Below, piece by piece: positions 61,581 through 64,000 of a stretch of 64,000 nucleotides of DNA. Position 1 is the stretch's first letter. The number at the start of each line of letters is the position of its first letter. The DNA comes from an uncultured Eisenbergiella sp. (lineage in GTDB: Bacteria; Bacillota; Clostridia; Lachnospirales; Lachnospiraceae). The notes under the pieces were generated by a model. It was given only the letters and a program-made list of their open reading frames with translations. It ran no database searches and was not told the DNA's origin. Location of the stretch: the NCBI GenBank assembly GCA_910585455.1, contig CAJUEL010000015.1:1-64000 (forward strand), read 5' to 3'. The position numbers were made by a program, and so were the translations under genes.

Positions 61581-62234
61581 TCACTCAAAAAACTCATGAC
61601 CGCCATAGGAAAACAGGCGGGTCAGGCAACGGTCGAACCAGCGCATGTTGTCCGGATTCGCAGCCTTGCGTGCCGCGAAGTACAGCGCCCCCTGTGAGAT
61701 ATCCTCCCCCTGCAGCGCGAGCTCCACCGCCTCCACGGTCTGGGGGCTCACCGTGACCCGGTTGATGCTCCCGTTGCTGACCGGCGAAAACTGTGCTTTT
61801 CCTCCGGAACGCTGATAGACCACGTCTGTCACAGTGTCCGGAAACGCCTCACTGTTCACCCGGTTTAACACGACATTCGCCACAAGGAGCCTGCCCGTCA
61901 CATCCTCGCTTCCCGCCTCCGCCTCCACAATCCGCAAAAGCGTCTCATAATCCTGCCCGTTCAGCTCATACTGATATGCGCTTTCCGGTTCCGGCTCCTC
62001 TTCCTTTTCCAGAACATTGACGGAAATGACCGGACGGCGCAGCTGAATTTCCCCTGCCTGTCCCGTTTTTTCCACTTTTTCATAATCCATCAGCTCTTCC
62101 ATGCACTCCAGCGGTTCCGTCACAAAAGCATTCTGCGCAACATACCGGTCGATCTGCTCTCCCCGCACGCAAAGCCAGGCTGCCGCCAGCAGCAGAGAAA
62201 AAACTGCCATAATGGTCGCATATTTCTGAAACAC
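61581..62234 (-). CDS. SleB-like cell wall hydrolase
   Basis: 217 residues. An N-terminal signal or anchor helix (ATIMAVFSLLLAAAWLCV, about 6-23) precedes a linker of about 75 residues and a Hydrolase_2 domain (about 95-217). Motifs are LLRIVEAEAGSEDVTGRLLVANVVLNRV, with the catalytic Glu in EAEAG, and QFSPVSNGSI and GALYFAARKA. The family includes spore-cortex lytic enzymes (SleB, CwlJ). A role in wall turnover or spore germination is likely. It is unusual only in its acidic linker. Confidence 0.88.
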   Translation of the reverse strand: MFQKYATIMAVFSLLLAAAWLCVRGEQIDRYVAQNAFVTEPLECMEELMDYEKVEKTGQAGEIQLRRPVISVNVLEKEEEPEPESAYQYELNGQDYETLLRIVEAEAGSEDVTGRLLVANVVLNRVNSEAFPDTVTDVVYQRSGGKAQFSPVSNGSINRVTVSPQTVEAVELALQGEDISQGALYFAARKAANPDNMRWFDRCLTRLFSYGGHEFFE

Positions 62235-62247
62235 GGCACTTCATTCC

Positions 62248-62446
62248 TTTCTCACGGTCTGCGCGGTATACGCGCAGACCTGTCTGAATAATAACATTTT
62301 ATAGTTCCTGTTCAGACACGTCTGAACAGGAACTGCATCCGCCCATGAAAATCGCTTCGCGATGGGGGCGGATGCCTGTCGCCACCACGTTTTCTCACGG
62401 TCTGCGCGGTGAACGCGCAGACCTGTTTGAATAGTAACATTTTATA
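62248..62446. repeat. pair of 56-bp direct repeats containing hairpins, with two more hairpins between
   Basis: 62248-62303 and 62391-62446 match with about four differences: TTTCTCACGGTCTGCGCGGT, then CGCGCAGACC, then TGAATA and TAACATTTTATA. Each contains the stem GGTCTGCGCG/CGCGCAGACC. Between them lie GTTCCTGTTCAGAC/GTCTGAACAGGAAC and GCATCCGCCC/GGGCGGATGC with an inner ATCGC/GCGAT. It fills the gap between the SleB-like gene and apbE, with no gene inside. Confidence 0.8.
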
Positions 62447-62659
62447 CAGCCTGTCCGGAAAAAATAACTGTTTTTGGGAGACAAAGGGCGACCGGATGTG
62501 CTATGATAATGGCGAAACGGCGTTTCTTTGACAATATCCGCCAAAATACGCCCATGGTATTCCTGTGAAAATAAAAGCGGACGGCAATGACACCGCCGCC
62601 CGGACAACGACCCATAAAATTTTATGAAACCTCCGCCAATGCGGACAAGGAGTATCGCT

Positions 62660-63646
62660 ATGTATAAAAAAATGTCCTTCTTTCTTCTGACGAGCCTTTT
62701 TTACTTCCTCCTGCTTCCACAACAGGGCTGTGCCGTCTCATCGGAGCCTGTCCAACAGAGCGGCTACTACTTTGACACCGTCGTCACACTGACCGCCTAT
62801 GGAAAAAATGCCGAAGCCGTGCTGGAGGAAGCGTTTGCTCTGTGTGAGCGCTATGAAAATCTGTTCAGCCACACAAAGGAGGGCAGCGACATCTGGCGGA
62901 TCAACCACGCGCAGCAATCTCCTGTGGAGGTGGACCCGGAAACGGCATATCTGATTTCCTGCGCGCTGGAATGCGCGCGAAGGACGGACGGTCTGCTCGA
63001 TCCCACCGTCACCATTCTGTCCGACCTCTGGAATTTCACAGGAGATCCGCCCGGTCCCGTTCCCGCTCAGGCGCAGCTTAACGCGCTGCTGCCCCATGTG
63101 GGCTATGAGGCGGTACAGCTTACGGGAAACACCGTCACCCTCACAGATCCGCAGGCAAAAATCAGCCTGGGATTCCTCGCGAAGGGTTATATTGCGGACA
63201 GGATCAAGGAATGCTTTCTGGAACAGGGCATGGAATACGGGCTGATCAATCTGGGGGGAAATGTGCTCGCTGTCGGCACAAAGCCCGATCAGAGTCCTTA
63301 CCGTGCAGGCATTCAGAAGCCCTTCGGCATACGCAGCGAAACGGTCCGGATCATCGAACTGTCTGATCGCTCTTTGGTCTCCTCCGGCAGCTATGAGCGT
63401 TTTTTTACGGAAAACGATGTGCTCTATCACCACATACTGGATCCCGGCACTGGCTATCCTGCCGACACGGACTTAAGCGGCGTCACCATCCTTTCCGATT
63501 CTTCGCTGGAGGGGGACGCCCTGAGCACGCTTTGCTTTCTTCTCGGACAAAAAAAGGGGCAGGAGCTCATCGAGTCCCTGCCCAATATAGAAGCATTATT
63601 CATTTTGACGGATGGCGCCGTGGTAAAAACCGATGCCTTTCCATAA
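62660..63646 (+). CDS. apbE: FAD:protein FMN transferase (ApbE)
   Basis: 328 residues from ATG 62660 (AAGGAG seven nt upstream). A lipoprotein signal with a Cys after LLPQQG (near 24) places it outside the membrane. ApbE motifs are YYFDTVVTLTAYG near 35, SLGFLAKGYIADRI near 172, GLINLGGNVLAVG near 195, SSGSYERFF near 247 and HILDPGTGYPA near 262. It attaches FMN to Thr residues of exported flavoproteins such as RnfG or NqrC; no such partner is in the window. Confidence 0.92.
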   Translation: MYKKMSFFLLTSLFYFLLLPQQGCAVSSEPVQQSGYYFDTVVTLTAYGKNAEAVLEEAFALCERYENLFSHTKEGSDIWRINHAQQSPVEVDPETAYLISCALECARRTDGLLDPTVTILSDLWNFTGDPPGPVPAQAQLNALLPHVGYEAVQLTGNTVTLTDPQAKISLGFLAKGYIADRIKECFLEQGMEYGLINLGGNVLAVGTKPDQSPYRAGIQKPFGIRSETVRIIELSDRSLVSSGSYERFFTENDVLYHHILDPGTGYPADTDLSGVTILSDSSLEGDALSTLCFLLGQKKGQELIESLPNIEALFILTDGAVVKTDAFP

Positions 63647-63665
63647 CAATCCGCTCTTTGCCGGA

Positions 63666-64000
63666 TTATGCCGCATTCGCGACCACCTCTGCGGGAACCG
63701 CAAGATCATCATACTGGTTGTAGCCGGAGAAGATCACAGATGCATGTACGGTCGCCTGCAGCCCTTCCATGCTGTCTATCGGCATATCCTTCATTTCCAC
63801 CAGCATGCTCACGGGAAGCAGGGTTGCGCCATCGATCTCCAGCACTACGGGGAAGGCGTTGTTTACGCTCAATCCGCTGGAGGACAGCATATCCGCAAAT
63901 TCCTCCATGCTCTCCGCTTCCACCACGCTGTAAAGGCGGATGATATTGCCGTCGAGCGCTACCGTAGCGGATTTCGTATCAATCCCGGAAAGCAGAAAAG
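63666..64000 (-). CDS. C-terminal part of a hypothetical protein, cut by the window end
   Basis: The frame is open from the window edge to the stop at 63666 (about 110 residues seen, N-terminus missing). It reads LLSGIDTKSATVALDGNIIR, then MEEFADMLSSSG, VVLEIDGATLLPVSMLVEMK and ends AEVVANAA. The alternating strands recall LolA/DUF6612-like lipoprotein domains, but this is a weak impression. It converges with apbE. Confidence 0.55.
   Translation of the reverse strand, partial: FLLSGIDTKSATVALDGNIIRLYSVVEAESMEEFADMLSSSGLSVNNAFPVVLEIDGATLLPVSMLVEMKDMPIDSMEGLQATVHASVIFSGYNQYDDLAVPAEVVANAA

Overview
The window looks like a chromosomal segment of a Gram-positive Clostridia, most likely a Lachnospiraceae gut commensal. 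The grounds are the gene content (cinA-pgsA-rimO-rpoZ-gmk-remA-yicC cluster, RqcH, ECF sigma with large anti-sigma, M29 aminopeptidase, SleB-like hydrolase), strong AGGAGG ribosome sites, consensus sigma-A promoters, and about 50% GC in core regions. Genus was not determined. No rRNA, tRNA, CRISPR array or prophage was seen.

Layout. 0-9.8 kb is housekeeping: a short-chain dehydrogenase, a zinc-ribbon membrane protein, a leftward operon yicC-remA-gmk-rpoZ-rimO-pgsA-cinA from a good promoter at 7.6 kb, then a 389-bp hairpin element and rqcH. 9.9-33.5 kb is a leftward accessory locus for surface glycans or glycoproteins. Its two ends carry paralogous secreted proteins (9.9 and 31.8 kb). Between them lie a nuclease-dead TnpB-like protein coupled to an IspD/TarI-type cytidylyltransferase, a CDP-glycerol transferase-like protein, an Rpe-family epimerase, and a long series of glycosyltransferases, methyltransferases, a radical SAM protein and a propeller-like protein. 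Twelve of these enzymes carry the same kind of extra Rossmann domain. The 24-32 kb part is much richer in AT than the 12-22 kb part. No Wzx flippase, Wzy polymerase or initiating phosphoglycosyl transferase is present.

33.58-35.03 kb is the main find. A tyrosine recombinase gene is enclosed by 24-bp inverted repeats (one mismatch), each a recombination-site-like dyad with an asymmetric centre. Just inside the right repeat is a near-consensus outward promoter (TTGACA, 17 bp, TACAAT). In the orientation shown it fires into a hairpin plus T6 formed by the right repeat itself, then into a second terminator. Inversion would put it about 0.12 kb upstream of the membrane-protein and secreted-protein genes to the left. 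This has the architecture of a self-contained ON/OFF phase-variation switch, shown here in OFF.

35.1-40.2 kb is a tandem array of five Rpn/PD-(D/E)XK family genes: two intact, two broken by the same nonsense codon, one badly degraded. 40.9-48.6 kb returns to ordinary genes: a secreted protein, an ECF sigma/anti-sigma pair, pepD, a DMT transporter, aroK, ridA and hflX. 49.7-52.5 kb carries trkA-trkH. 52.6-64 kb carries an M29 aminopeptidase, two small membrane proteins, pyrE, a GNAT, citrate synthase with a long structured leader, a cation/proton antiporter, thrC, a SleB-like hydrolase, apbE and a gene cut by the window end.

Several intergenic regions hold large hairpin elements that fall into at least two families. 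In each family the loop sequence is conserved while the arms differ between copies yet remain self-complementary, which suggests that structure, not sequence, is kept.
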